30,152 nucleotides of DNA from DATFYM01 sp035315065 (GTDB lineage: Bacteria > Acidobacteriota > Terriglobia > UBA7540). Positions 14,908 through 23,644 of this stretch are shown piece by piece. A program made the position numbers and the translations under genes. Below the pieces are notes generated by a model. The model did not search any database and was not told the DNA's origin. It saw nothing but the letters and a program-made list of their open reading frames with translations. Where the stretch lies: NCBI GenBank assembly GCA_035315065.1, contig DATFYM010000138.1, positions 1 through 30,152 of the forward strand, read 5' to 3'. Within the stretch, counting starts at the first letter, position 1; the number at the start of each line of letters is the position of its first letter.

Positions 14908-15633
14908 GCAGGCGTTGTCGACCAGTTGGCTCACCGCCAGCCGGAGCAGTTCCGGATCGGCCACCACCTCGGCTGACTCACAGCCTTGCTGCAAAGAAAC
15001 CGGCCTGTCGCTCGAATGACGCGAGTAAGCCTGGATGGTGCGGGAAACCAGGGACATGATATCGATCAGCTCCATGCGCGGCTTCACTTCTTCCCGATCC
15101 AGCCGCGCCACGCGCAGCAATCGGGAAGTGAGGTAGCCGAGCTGCGCTGCCTCGGTTTCCACCATCTCCGCCAATTCTTCGTGCTCGGGCCGCAAGGGAC
15201 AGGCCTCGCGGAGACCGCCGGCGGCGGCGAGGATGGTGGCGAGCGGGTTCTTGAACTCGTGCGCCAAGACGTCGAGAATAGCCGAACGGTACGCCTCGGT
15301 CTGTGCGGTGGCGGCCGACAGGCTGGCGCGACGAAACGCGCGCGTCCTCTCAAGCAGCGTCGCCGCCAGCGCCGCCAAGGCGCCGGCTTCCGGTTCGGGA
15401 TTGGCAAGGCCCTCGAACCCTATCGCGCCCGTGGTGTGTCCGGCGGCGCGAAGACACCGGACCGAGATCCCGGGGGCGGGATCGTCAGCATCGTGCCCGC
15501 TAATATAGGCTTCGCGCGTGCGTGCCTCAGGGCCCCTTGACGGAGCCGCCGACGAGGTGAAGCTCTCCAGTGCCCGCGTCATAGAGGCACGCTGCCTTGG
15601 CATCGAAGACCGCCCGGAAGGGTTCCAGAAATG
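14905..15633 (-). pseudogene. GAF/HisKA sensor histidine kinase, decayed (frameshift and C-terminal deletion)
   Basis: Remnant of a soluble sensor kinase related in style to KdpD-type C-terminal halves. In frame one (15633-15535) it reads LEPFRAVFDAKAACLYDAG ... ELHLVGG, part of a GAF-like domain, then hits a stop. Homology-like sequence resumes one frame over (EARTREAYISGHDADD...). The HisKA phosphoacceptor box is intact (DVLAHEFKNPLATI) and the frame continues to the N-box of the ATPase domain (LLRLAVSQLVDNAC). It then switches abruptly to response-regulator DNA read out of frame. All G-boxes needed for ATP binding are missing, so no active kinase can be made. The N-terminus is lost at a repeat-like region near 15640. 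Confidence 0.75.
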
Positions 15634-15767
15634 GTGAATAGTTGAATTGTGAGTTAGTTCTGATTTTGACTGCGGTTGTGACCGGTTTTATAAGTAGTCA
15701 TTCACTATGCACTACTCACCCCTCATCTCCCGCTTCTTGCAAGCCACTCGCCGCGCGCCACCGTTTC
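15634..15767. other. Repeat-like gap between kinase remnant and NtrC-type regulator
   Basis: Contains words of the GGTGAATAGTTGA / TCACTATGCACTACTCACC type that pair weakly as inverted repeats (about 15623-15647 with 15697-15722). It marks the broken 5' end of the kinase remnant. No gene seen. Confidence 0.45.
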
Positions 15768-17162
15768 TTAGCTCCTCGCTACCGTTTTTTCTCCAATTCC
15801 GTACTGCCGCATTTTGTAGAGCAGGGCTTTATAGCTGATCTTGAGCAGGCGGGCAGCACGCTTCCGGCTCCACTGGGTCTCGTCGAGAGCTCGGGAGATA
15901 GCCTCGGCTTCGGCTTCGTTGGTGAGGTCGCGCACCATGGATCTCAAACCAAGCGGGCCCTGTTCCGCGGCCAGGTTTTGCTCGGATGGCGCAGCGAAGA
16001 CCGTTCGTGGAGCGAGCTCGCCCAGCACCAGTTCCTCGTCGTTGAGGATCAGGTACCGCTTCACGAAGTTTTCCAGCTCTCTCAGGTTACCCGGCCAGGG
16101 GTAGCGAAGGCAGGCTTCCATCATGCGGGGTGAGAAAGGAAGCGGGGCGCGCGCGTAACGCGCGGCAAAGCGCGCCATGAAGTGCCGGAGCAGAAGGGGG
16201 ATTTCCTCCTGCCTTTGGCGCAGCGGAGGCAGGGTCAGGGTAAAAGCGTTGAGCCGGTAATAGAGGTCGGGCCGGAAGCTCTGGTCGGCCAGGGCCTGCT
16301 TGATGTTGACGTTGGTGGCAGCCAGCACGCGGACATCGACGGTGATGTTGGAGCGGCCGCCGAGGCGCGAGAACTGCTGATCTTGCAAGACGTGCAACAG
16401 CTTGGCCTGCAATGCGGGAGGCATCTCGGCAATCTCGTCCAGCAGGATGGTGCCCCTATTGCAAAGCTCGAATTTGCCGGGTTTGGAGCGCGTCGCGCCG
16501 GTAAAGGCTCCTGGCTCGTAGCCGAAGAGCTCGCTCTCCAGCAGTTCGCCAGGGAGGGCGGCACAGTTCACTTTCAGGAAGCTGCCGCGCGCCCGCGGAG
16601 ACAGCTTGTGGATGAGCCGGGCGATGACTTCCTTGCCGCTGCCACTCTCACCCAGGATCAAGACGGGCACATCGACGGCGGCCATGCGGTTCGCTTGGGC
16701 GCGAACCAACTGGATGGCTGGACCGGCGGCGATGAAGTAGCGATCCTCGTCCAGTTCTTCGACCGTGCCCGCGCCCTTCTCCACTGCTTCCAGGCCGGGA
16801 CGGAGCACATGTTGCAACACGGAGTCCAGCTCGGCCCTCTGGAAGGGCTTGGTAAGGTAGTCGCAGGCGCCGAGTCGGATGGCCTGCACAATTTTCCGGG
16901 GTTCGCTCACGCAGGAGAGCATCACCACCTTCAGCCCCGGCCGATAGGAGCGGATCCGCTCCAAGGTTTCGATTCCGTCGATCTCAGGCATGAGAACATC
17001 CAGGAGGACGAGGTCCGGCACCGGATCGCGCTGGAGCCGCTCCACAGCCTGGCGCCCACTCGAGGCAGTCTCCACCTGGTAAGAGTCCACGTCCAAGATC
17101 GTCCGCAGGTAGCGGAGCATGCTCGGTTCATCGTCCACGATCAGAAGGCGTGTGGAAGTCAT
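15768..17162 (-). CDS. NtrC-family sigma-54-dependent response regulator
   Basis: Three-domain activator of 464 residues. Receiver (about 5-120): acidic pair Asp10/Asp11, phosphoacceptor Asp55 (LLDVLMPE), Ser83 in place of the common Thr, and Lys105 (YLTKP). AAA+ domain (about 145-380): Walker A GESGSGKE at 171-178, the sigma-54-contacting GAFTGA loop at 218-223 and Walker B ILLDE at about 239-243. A Fis-type HTH (SRKRAARLLKISYKALLYKM) ends the protein. It should remodel RNA polymerase-sigma-54 when phosphorylated, most simply by the kinase encoded upstream on the same strand. ATG 17162 is preferred since the receiver starts there; an in-frame ATG at 17201 adds 13 unusual residues. It is an obvious candidate to act at the sigma-54 promoters in this window. 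Confidence 0.93.
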   Translation of the reverse strand: MTSTRLLIVDDEPSMLRYLRTILDVDSYQVETASSGRQAVERLQRDPVPDLVLLDVLMPEIDGIETLERIRSYRPGLKVVMLSCVSEPRKIVQAIRLGACDYLTKPFQRAELDSVLQHVLRPGLEAVEKGAGTVEELDEDRYFIAAGPAIQLVRAQANRMAAVDVPVLILGESGSGKEVIARLIHKLSPRARGSFLKVNCAALPGELLESELFGYEPGAFTGATRSKPGKFELCNRGTILLDEIAEMPPALQAKLLHVLQDQQFSRLGGRSNITVDVRVLAATNVNIKQALADQSFRPDLYYRLNAFTLTLPPLRQRQEEIPLLLRHFMARFAARYARAPLPFSPRMMEACLRYPWPGNLRELENFVKRYLILNDEELVLGELAPRTVFAAPSEQNLAAEQGPLGLRSMVRDLTNEAEAEAISRALDETQWSRKRAARLLKISYKALLYKMRQYGIGEKTVARS

Positions 17163-17196
17163 GCGGGGCAGTTCCTCAGAACGTGTGAAGAAATTA

Positions 17197-17303
17197 AACA
17201 CAGAGGCACGGAGACACAGAGAAGAGAAGGAGAATCACATGAAGATGTCTTTTGTTTCTCGACGTTTCTCATTTTCCTCTGTGCCTCTGTTGTCTCTGCG
17301 TTG
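17197..17303. repeat. Inverted repeat of ACACAGAGGCACGGAG words
   Basis: Left arm about 17197-17230 and right arm about 17265-17303 are inverted, imperfect copies of CACAGAG/GGCAC words. It lies in the 250-base gap between the kinase and regulator genes of an otherwise adjacent two-component pair. Nothing coding is evident in the gap. Confidence 0.7.
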
Positions 17304-17414
17304 AAAGCCCCTTCTCTGCGTTTGAAGCTCTTTCGCAATTTTTTCCCAGCTTCTCAGTTTTCAGTTCTCGGGATAGAACTGAAAACCATCGTCAAAATTA
17401 GGCGCTCCACTGCA

Positions 17415-18281
17415 CTACAGCGGTTTGAGGGGCAAGAGGAACGAGAACTTGGCGCCGTTGCCCGGCACGCTATCCACCCAAATCTTGCCGCGGTGCGCCT
17501 GGACCAGACGCCGGGCAATCGCTAGCCCCAACCCCGTGCCTTTGGACCCTGCATGCGGGAGTTGGACAAAGTCGTCAAAGATCTCCTGCTGGTACTCGGG
17601 TTCAACCCCTGGACCACTGTCGGCCACAGTGACGCGGGCCGAGTTCACCGGCAAGGCGGTGCCTTTTCGCCGCTCTTGCTCGATGCCGGGCTTCTGATGG
17701 CTGCGGCGCTCCCAAACGTGGGGCTCCGTAGTTAGCCAAACCGTTCCTCCGGCCGGCGTGAACTTCAGCGCGTTGTCGAGAAGATTGGAAACGATATGCT
17801 GTACCTTGTCGTAATCGAATTCAAACCGACCGAGCCGATCGCCGGGAAGGAAGTAAAAGCGCAGTGGCTTGGCCGCAAGCTGGGGAAGCCAATAGTCGCA
17901 GATCTCGAGCAGGCACTGGTTCAGGTCGCCACTCTCGAACTGCATGCGGGTGTTGCCGGTCTCGAGAGCACTGAAGGTGAGAAAGCTCTGTACGAATCGT
18001 TGCAGCCGGGTGCAACTTTGCCGCGATTCCTCCAGGATCTGCCGCTGTTGCTTGTTGACTGAGCCGGGCCGTTCGCTGAGCAGCAAGTCGATGTAGCCGG
18101 CGATGATCCCGATGGGAGTCTTCAACTCGTGCGCGGCGCTGGCCAGGGCCTCGTCGCGGCGGCGGCTGGCGTCGCTGAGTCTCGCCGCGCGCGATCGATC
18201 GCTGGGGTGATGGATTGACCGGCAAGGCGTTGCGGGGGCGGTTCCCGACGTCAGAAGGTTAAGGTTTGAGTCTCGTTGCAC
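17415..18281 (-). CDS. Soluble sensor histidine kinase
   Basis: Cytoplasmic kinase of 288 residues without membrane helices or an obvious sensor domain; the first 40 or so residues are low-complexity. HisKA with phosphoacceptor His (SAAHELKTPIGIIAGY) is followed by a complete HATPase domain: N-box LLDNALKFTPAGG, G1 VADSGPGVEP, F-box IFDDFVQL and G2 GTGLGLAIARRLV. The start is taken as GTG 18281; no better codon precedes the HisKA region. A sigma-54-type promoter lies about 60-75 bases upstream on the same strand. The NtrC-type regulator follows after a repeat-filled gap and is the likely phosphorylation partner. The signal is unknown and may arrive through a partner protein. Confidence 0.9.
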   Translation of the reverse strand: MQRDSNLNLLTSGTAPATPCRSIHHPSDRSRAARLSDASRRRDEALASAAHELKTPIGIIAGYIDLLLSERPGSVNKQQRQILEESRQSCTRLQRFVQSFLTFSALETGNTRMQFESGDLNQCLLEICDYWLPQLAAKPLRFYFLPGDRLGRFEFDYDKVQHIVSNLLDNALKFTPAGGTVWLTTEPHVWERRSHQKPGIEQERRKGTALPVNSARVTVADSGPGVEPEYQQEIFDDFVQLPHAGSKGTGLGLAIARRLVQAHRGKIWVDSVPGNGAKFSFLLPLKPL

Positions 18282-18339
18282 CGGGTCCTCCGAAGTAACT
18301 CCACTTAGGGAATCGGCGGAACGCAGACCTGGGATGAGC

Positions 18340-18354
18340 GCAAAGAATCTGCCA
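18340..18354 (-). promoter_or_regulatory. Sigma-54 (-24/-12) promoter of the kinase-regulator pair
   Basis: On the minus strand TGGCAGATTCTTTGC fits TGGCA-N6-TTGC with the essential 10-base GG-to-GC spacing; only the two bases after TGGCA differ from the consensus. The start would be near 18329, giving a leader of about 48 bases to the GTG at 18281. Autoregulation by the encoded sigma-54 activator is likely if correct. Confidence 0.65.
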
Positions 18355-18534
18355 TTACCAACGAGCCGACTTTGATCAAGCGAGCGGGACTAGATCACCA
18401 AGAAACCAATTCGCTTTTCGATTCCCGATCTTCCGTTTTCACAGCGTTGCGCCCTCAGTAGCTGCAATGTTTGTCTGTTCATGTGCAGCCTTTTTCTGTT
18501 ATAATTGGGCTTTGCGTTTCGGGCCGCCGCAATC

Positions 18535-18549
18535 TGGCAGATGACTTGA
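18535..18549 (+). promoter_or_regulatory. Possible weak sigma-54 promoter toward the exopolysaccharide operon
   Basis: TGGCAGATGACTTGA has the TGGCA block and TTG at correct spacing, but A instead of C in the conserved -12 GC. It would give a leader of about 250 bases to the first gene of the operon. Listed only because the operon encodes a sigma-54 activator. Confidence 0.25.
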
Positions 18550-18811
18550 TGTTCCGATATGATGAATTCGTAAACATTTATGCGGAAGCAGGGCATTCCG
18601 AAAAACCCTTTTCAGCCGAGACGGGGCATTTGCTGCCAAGTGCAGCATGCAGATGGTAGTCTTACCGCGTTGGGATTTTCATTCTTACTGCTGCGCTTTT
18701 TTTGGGGTATGATATATAAGAGGTTGTCCGAGCAATTACGGCGCGGGGGGCGTCTATCGACGTTAGATGTGCAAGAAGGTACACGAAGGAAGCACGAGGG
18801 GATTGTGATCA

Positions 18812-19891
18812 GTGGGAATTAAGTTGCAGTCAGTTGGCTCCTCCGACTTCGACCGCGGTTCCGTGGGCGGCCTTCCGCCGGAGTCAATCATTTTCGGACA
18901 ATCCGAAGCAATGCAAGTGGTCCACGAGAGAGTGGAGAAGGTGGCCTGTGCCAACGTTCCGGTCCTGATTCGGGGCGAGAGTGGCACGGGAAAGGAAGTG
19001 CTGGCCAGGCTGGTGCACAGCCGCTCGCCGTGGGGCGACGGCCCTTTTGTCAAAGTCAGTTGTCCGGCGATACCAGGGACGCTTCTTGAGAGCGAGTTAT
19101 TTGGGTATGAGAGGGGAGCGTTCACGGGAGCCTTCGGAACGAAGCCGGGGCGAGTCGAGTTGGCGAACCGCGGCACCCTATTCCTGGATGAGATTGCGGA
19201 GTTGGATCCTTCACTGCAGGCCAAACTGCTGCAGTTGCTGCAAGATGGCCAGTTCTGCCGGATTGGCGCGCAGGAGGACAAGCGGGTGGACGTAAGGATT
19301 GTGTGCGCCACCAACCGCGAACTGGAGAGGGAGATTAAGGCGGGCAGCTTCCGCCAGGACCTCTTCTACCGTATCAATGTAGTTACCCTGCAGCTTGCTC
19401 CTCTGAGGGAGAGGAGCGCCGATATTCCGGCTTTGGCCGACTATTTCCTGGACTACTACAGCCAGAAATACAATATTTCTGCCCGCCCGCTATCGGCCGG
19501 CGCGCTGCGGATGATGCAGGAATACAACTGGCCGGGGAACGTTCGCGAGTTGGAGAACCTCATCAAACGGTACGTGATTCTGGGATCGGAAGAGGCCGTC
19601 ACTTCTGACCTGCTGGCTCGCGAAGGGAGCCGATCCGTGGAAGAGATGGTCGGCCACGGGCCCTTTTCGCTGAAAGTCGCGACACGCCAAGCGGTCCGCG
19701 AACTGGAGCGAACCATCATTCTCAAAATGCTCCGGGAGAATAACTGGAATCGCAAGCAAACCGCGCGCAGTTTGAAGATCAGCTATCGGGCGCTGCTTTA
19801 CAAAATCAAAGAGGCGGGCCTTCCGCCGAAACGACTACCGGTCGCGGCCCCGACCGCGCCTCGCAGTCACGATCCTATAGACAGGGGATAA
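18812..19891 (+). CDS. Sigma-54 activator without receiver domain, first gene of exopolysaccharide operon
   Basis: Enhancer-binding protein of 359 residues. Only about 25 residues precede the AAA+ domain, so it has no receiver, GAF or PAS sensory module and may be constitutively active or controlled by a partner. Walker A GESGTGKE is at 55-62, GAFTGA at 102-107 and Walker B LFLDE at about 123-127. A Fis-type HTH (NRKQTARSLKISYRALLYKI) lies near 320-345. The start GTG 18812 is needed to complete the AAA+ entry (SIIFGQSEAM). The stop is six bases from the Wza-like gene, so it is the leading gene of the export operon. It resembles the NtrC-type regulator on the other strand, including the HTH. 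Confidence 0.9.
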   Translation: MGIKLQSVGSSDFDRGSVGGLPPESIIFGQSEAMQVVHERVEKVACANVPVLIRGESGTGKEVLARLVHSRSPWGDGPFVKVSCPAIPGTLLESELFGYERGAFTGAFGTKPGRVELANRGTLFLDEIAELDPSLQAKLLQLLQDGQFCRIGAQEDKRVDVRIVCATNRELEREIKAGSFRQDLFYRINVVTLQLAPLRERSADIPALADYFLDYYSQKYNISARPLSAGALRMMQEYNWPGNVRELENLIKRYVILGSEEAVTSDLLAREGSRSVEEMVGHGPFSLKVATRQAVRELERTIILKMLRENNWNRKQTARSLKISYRALLYKIKEAGLPPKRLPVAAPTAPRSHDPIDRG

Positions 19892-19897
19892 GCGACA

Positions 19898-20572
19898 ATG
19901 GAAGTTAATTCTGAGAATCTCTTGCTCAAGTCCGCGCTGCTTGCGGTCTGCCTTGGCATTGCCGTCGGCTTGGCCGCCGGTCAGGCGTCACAGGCCCAGC
20001 AGAGCCAGCCGCAGCAGAATCGGTCCAGGCAGGCGCAAGCGAGCCGTGGACAAGCGTCTCAGGTGGCGCAACCCGCTCCGCCAAGCGATGACTACGTGAT
20101 CGGTGCGGAGGACGTTCTCGCCGTCAGCGTCTGGAAAGAGCCCGATCTTTCCCGGAGTGTGACGGTGAGACCGGACGGCAAGATTTCACTGCCGTTGATC
20201 GGGGAAGTGATGGCAAACGGGCTTACAGCGCCCAAGCTTTCAAGCGTTATCTCTGAGAAGCTCAAGGCGTACATTTCGAATCCCGAAGTGAACGTCATCG
20301 TGGAGGCGGTCAAGAGCCCGATATTCAACATTATCGGCGAAGTTGCCAAGCCCGGCCCCTACCAACTGACCCGGCCAACCACAATCCTCGACGCTCTTGG
20401 TCTGGCTGGAGGACCATCGCAGTTCGCGAAAACAAAGAAGATCCATGTCATGCGTACGCTGCCTGACGGGACACAGCAGAAATTGTATTTCGACTACAAG
20501 GCGGCCCTCAAGGGGCAAAAGATGGAGCAAAACATCTATCTGAAGGCGGGCGACATTCTGATCATTCCCTGA
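19898..20572 (+). CDS. Wza/GumB-like polysaccharide export protein
   Basis: Periplasmic/outer-membrane export protein of 224 residues. A hydrophobic signal segment (about 10-30) is followed by a Gln/Ser-rich low-complexity linker (about 31-65). Next is a Poly_export domain beginning DDYVIGAEDVLAVSVWKEPDL, with the family VRPDGKISLPLIGEV strand. An SLBB-type domain (FNIIGEVAKPGPYQL) and the closing LKAGDILIIP follow. It lacks the long C-terminal helix that forms the outer-membrane barrel in E. coli Wza and has no lipobox, so the outer-membrane pore may instead be the beta-barrel encoded next. Six bases separate it from the activator gene. Confidence 0.92.
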   Translation: MEVNSENLLLKSALLAVCLGIAVGLAAGQASQAQQSQPQQNRSRQAQASRGQASQVAQPAPPSDDYVIGAEDVLAVSVWKEPDLSRSVTVRPDGKISLPLIGEVMANGLTAPKLSSVISEKLKAYISNPEVNVIVEAVKSPIFNIIGEVAKPGPYQLTRPTTILDALGLAGGPSQFAKTKKIHVMRTLPDGTQQKLYFDYKAALKGQKMEQNIYLKAGDILIIP

Positions 20573-20579
20573 GGAGACT

Positions 20580-22040
20580 ATGCGCAAAACTTTGCCTCTC
20601 GTAGTTGTCCTCCTCTTCGTGGGTGCCCGTTCACCGGCGCAGTCGGCGCCGGTGTTGGCAGCCGCCGAATTTGGGGCCGAGCCGGACCCCGCGATCCCTG
20701 CCGCCCCCGCCCAGCTTGGTATCGGCGGCAACCCACTGGGCGGGGGTGGTGGACTCGCTCCCTTCGGGAATGGAGAGCAGCCCGTTCTGCGCTTCGCTGG
20801 TGATACTGGCCCGCTGAACCAGTTCACTTTCAGTCTGGCTGATAATTCCGGCTATGACGACGATATCCTTGGTACCAACGCAGCCAAGCACGGGGATTTC
20901 TTCACGTCGGTGGGCCCGCGGGTGTTGTTTCTTACGTCCCGCAAACGCATGAGCTTCAACTTCGACTACGCCCCAACTTTCCAGATCTACAAGCGATACT
21001 CGCAACTTGACGGAGTGAATCAAACCTTGAATCTCGATGCCGCCGCAACGCTCAGCCCCAGATTGCAGTTGCGAGCGCGCAATATCACTGCAGAGACCTA
21101 CTACGGTTTGTTTAGCGGGAGTAGCGACTCGGTGCCGGGGCTTACTACGCCGGGTGGACCTGTCCCGTTCTTTGTGAATCCTGAGACGCGCACGATTACC
21201 AACACGGATCGTGTCGATACCATTTTTAGCAAAAGCGGGCGCACGTCGATCGATCTCTACGGTAGCTACTTCCTGCTGAATGTCAAGAACGTGACTGGCG
21301 GTGCCACCGGCACCTACGCCGACCTCAAGGGATACAACGCTGGCTGGTCGTACCGTTATCAATCCTCACCTCGGGGCAGCTTTAGCTTGACTTATGCTTA
21401 TGGCAAGTCGCGGTATACGGGCGTCAGCAGCGGGTACGCTAACCAGACCGCATCGTTGTCCTACGCCTACCAGATTTCCGGGACCACGTCTATTTCAGTT
21501 TTTGGGGGCCCGGAATATACGTACCTTAACGAGACCTTATTGATCGGGGTTAGGACGCCCGCTGGCATCGTGGAGGTTCCATTCGGCGTTCACAAACCGC
21601 AGTGGGATTGGTCAGCAGGGCTCAGCGCTACGACATCGACCAAGGGTACCGGGATCGCCCTCTCATTGTCGCGATTCGTCGGGAGCGCGGGTGGCCTTCT
21701 GACCGCCGTCAACAGCACCTTTGGCTCGCTGACGATTTCACACCGTTTGCCCAAAAGTTGGACAGGGCGCATTCTGCTGAACTATGGACAATATGAAGCG
21801 TTAAGTTTCGGTGGAGTTCAGAGCGGCAAATACACCACTGGAGTGGGTAACGTCACGCTTAACCGTGACTTGGGCGAGCACTTAGGTCTAACCTTAACTT
21901 ACAACTACACGACTCAAAGCGGCTCCAGCCCTATCATCGGCACGGCCGTCGCACCTGGCTTTACCTATGCGAACTTGGATCGCAACCGGGCGAGCGTCGG
22001 CATCTCCTGGCAAATTGCAAAGGTACATTTAGGCCACTGA
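20580..22040 (+). CDS. Outer-membrane beta-barrel protein of the exopolysaccharide locus
   Basis: Predicted outer-membrane barrel, 486 residues. A signal peptide (MRKTLPLVVVLLFVGARSPA) and a Gly/Pro/Ala-rich N-terminal stretch lead into a long series of alternating-pattern strands rich in Tyr, Ser and Thr, such as MSFNFDYAPTFQIYKRYS and GSFSLTYAYGKSRYTG. The protein closes with VGISWQIAKVHLGH rather than a canonical terminal Phe. Length and position resemble the BBP2-like porins found in PEP-CTERM-type exopolysaccharide loci. GAGGAG between the preceding stop and the ATG gives tight coupling. It probably forms or helps form the export pore (inference from context). Confidence 0.85.
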   Translation: MRKTLPLVVVLLFVGARSPAQSAPVLAAAEFGAEPDPAIPAAPAQLGIGGNPLGGGGGLAPFGNGEQPVLRFAGDTGPLNQFTFSLADNSGYDDDILGTNAAKHGDFFTSVGPRVLFLTSRKRMSFNFDYAPTFQIYKRYSQLDGVNQTLNLDAAATLSPRLQLRARNITAETYYGLFSGSSDSVPGLTTPGGPVPFFVNPETRTITNTDRVDTIFSKSGRTSIDLYGSYFLLNVKNVTGGATGTYADLKGYNAGWSYRYQSSPRGSFSLTYAYGKSRYTGVSSGYANQTASLSYAYQISGTTSISVFGGPEYTYLNETLLIGVRTPAGIVEVPFGVHKPQWDWSAGLSATTSTKGTGIALSLSRFVGSAGGLLTAVNSTFGSLTISHRLPKSWTGRILLNYGQYEALSFGGVQSGKYTTGVGNVTLNRDLGEHLGLTLTYNYTTQSGSSPIIGTAVAPGFTYANLDRNRASVGISWQIAKVHLGH

Positions 22041-22041
22041 T

Positions 22042-23643
22042 ATGATCGCGAACGACGAACGGGAGTTGGCAAGACTGGGCTGGCGCGACCATTGGGCCAG
22101 CTTGGTCCGCAGACGTTGGTGGCTGATGGGTCCGCTTTTTGTTTGCGGCTTGGCGGGATTCGCTGTCGCCCGTTTCTGGCCTCACCTTTACCGTTCCGAA
22201 GCCCTTATCGTCGTGGAACCCCAGCAGGTGCCCGAGCAGTATGTGACTGCCAACGTGGCCACGGACGCGCAAGACCGGTTGCGGTCGATGACGCAGCAGA
22301 TTCTCCGCCGCACGTGCCTCACCCGTCTGATCGAGCAGTTCAACCTTTACCCGCGCGACCGCACCCACATGATCATGGATGATTTGGTGGACAGAATGCG
22401 TAAGGAGATCAAGATCGACCCGGTGAGGGCTGCAGGGCAGCCGGGGCAACTGACGACGTTCACGATCTCGTTCGCCGCGGAAAGTCCGCGCTTGGCACAG
22501 CAAGTTACCGAGCAGTTAACGTCCATTCTGATGGAACAGAATATGGCGGATCGCACTCAGGCGTCGGAAGGGACGACCGACTTTCTGAAGAACCAACTCG
22601 AAGAAGCCCGCAAAGACTTGGATCAAAAGGAGCAGCGGCAACGCCAGCTCAAGACGGAATACCTAGGCGAACTTCCCGAGCAACAGCAGAGCAACTTGCA
22701 AATTCTCAATAGCTTGGAAATCCAGCTCCACGCCGCCTCGGATGCGCTCGCCCGAGCCCAGCAGGACAAGGTTTATCTGGAGTCCGCACGCAACGAATAC
22801 CTTGCCGCACAACAGAAGGCCGCTCAAAGCAGCGTGCAGCACTCCGCCGACGGCGGGTCTCAGACGGCGGGAACCGCCGACGTTGCACTCCGCAGCCTGC
22901 GTGACCAGTTGACGCAACTCGAGGCGAAGTATACTCCGCAGCATCCCGACATCATCCGCCTCAAGAATGAAATAGCGGAATGGGAGTCACTGAAGCAAAA
23001 TGTCGATAGCCCGACTGCTTCCCGGGCGCCATCGCCGAATAGCGGCTCCGATCAGCCTAAGGGAGAGGCTTCAACTGAAATCGACAGCCGCCTGAAGGCC
23101 AACGCGATGGAGATCGCCGGCTATCGCAAAGATATGGCTGATTTGCAGCATCGCATCACCGATCTGCAATCCCGACTGAGCCTGACACCGGTCCGCGAGC
23201 AGCAACTGTCCGAGGTTGACCGCGACTATGAGAACGCCCGCGCTTACTACCAGTCGCTGCTGAGCAAGAAGTTGGAGTCCGAGTTGGCCACGAATCTGGA
23301 AAAGCGCCGGCAAAGCGAACAGTTACGGGTGTTGGATGCCGCAAGTCTGCCACGAAAACCGAGCGAGCCTAACCCGACCCTCATCTCCATCTCCGGCTGG
23401 CTGGTAGGGCTCGGTTTGGGCCTTGCCCTGATGGTGGTCCGCGAGCGCACGCTGGGAGTCCTGGTCAGCGAAGCGGACGTCAGCAATTGCACTCACCTGC
23501 CTGTTTTGGTTCGCATTCCAGTGCTGCGGTCGCAGCGCGAGCAGGCGACCCGGAGATGGCTGCGGGCGTTGGAGATCTCCGCTGTCGCCGTGTTGATCCT
23601 GGGGTCCGTGGGGTCTGGCATTTACATGTACTTGGCGAGCTAG
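22042..23643 (+). CDS. Wzz/GumC-like chain-length determinant protein
   Basis: Polysaccharide co-polymerase of 533 residues in the inner membrane. TM1 is near 29-46 (WWLMGPLFVCGLAGFAVARF). A Wzz domain follows with EALIVVEPQQVPEQYV, then a long periplasmic coiled coil rich in Gln/Glu (about 175-265 and 345-400). A GNVR-type motif region (PVREQQLSEVDRDYENARAYYQSLL) precedes TM2 (ISGWLVGLGLGLALMVV). A third hydrophobic segment ends the protein (AVAVLILGSVGSGIYMYL). There is no fused kinase domain; the kinase is a separate gene two positions downstream. One base separates it from the barrel gene. Confidence 0.92.
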   Translation: MIANDERELARLGWRDHWASLVRRRWWLMGPLFVCGLAGFAVARFWPHLYRSEALIVVEPQQVPEQYVTANVATDAQDRLRSMTQQILRRTCLTRLIEQFNLYPRDRTHMIMDDLVDRMRKEIKIDPVRAAGQPGQLTTFTISFAAESPRLAQQVTEQLTSILMEQNMADRTQASEGTTDFLKNQLEEARKDLDQKEQRQRQLKTEYLGELPEQQQSNLQILNSLEIQLHAASDALARAQQDKVYLESARNEYLAAQQKAAQSSVQHSADGGSQTAGTADVALRSLRDQLTQLEAKYTPQHPDIIRLKNEIAEWESLKQNVDSPTASRAPSPNSGSDQPKGEASTEIDSRLKANAMEIAGYRKDMADLQHRITDLQSRLSLTPVREQQLSEVDRDYENARAYYQSLLSKKLESELATNLEKRRQSEQLRVLDAASLPRKPSEPNPTLISISGWLVGLGLGLALMVVRERTLGVLVSEADVSNCTHLPVLVRIPVLRSQREQATRRWLRALEISAVAVLILGSVGSGIYMYLAS

Positions 23644-23644
23644 A

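Larger units (their letters stand above)
18282..18811. other. Divergent regulatory region between kinase and exopolysaccharide operon
   Basis: 530 bases without a credible gene. Minus strand: a sigma-54 site at 18340-18354. Plus strand: a TATAAT at 18500-18505 without a clear -35; a weaker pair TTACTG/TATGAT (17-base spacing) ending at 18713; a near-consensus sigma-54 motif at 18535-18549 with a poor -12 base. A hairpin TGCTGC-N5-GCAGCA lies at about 18631-18647. The stretch 18420-18720 is more AT-rich than its neighbours, and a long transcribed leader is possible. Confidence 0.5.

Noticed and set aside
17632..17705. Possible repeat-derived insertion in the kinase ATPase domain (RRSHQKPGIEQERRKGTALPVNS)
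   Set aside because: No inverted partner in the DNA, and similar-length basic loops seem usual at this place in related kinases.
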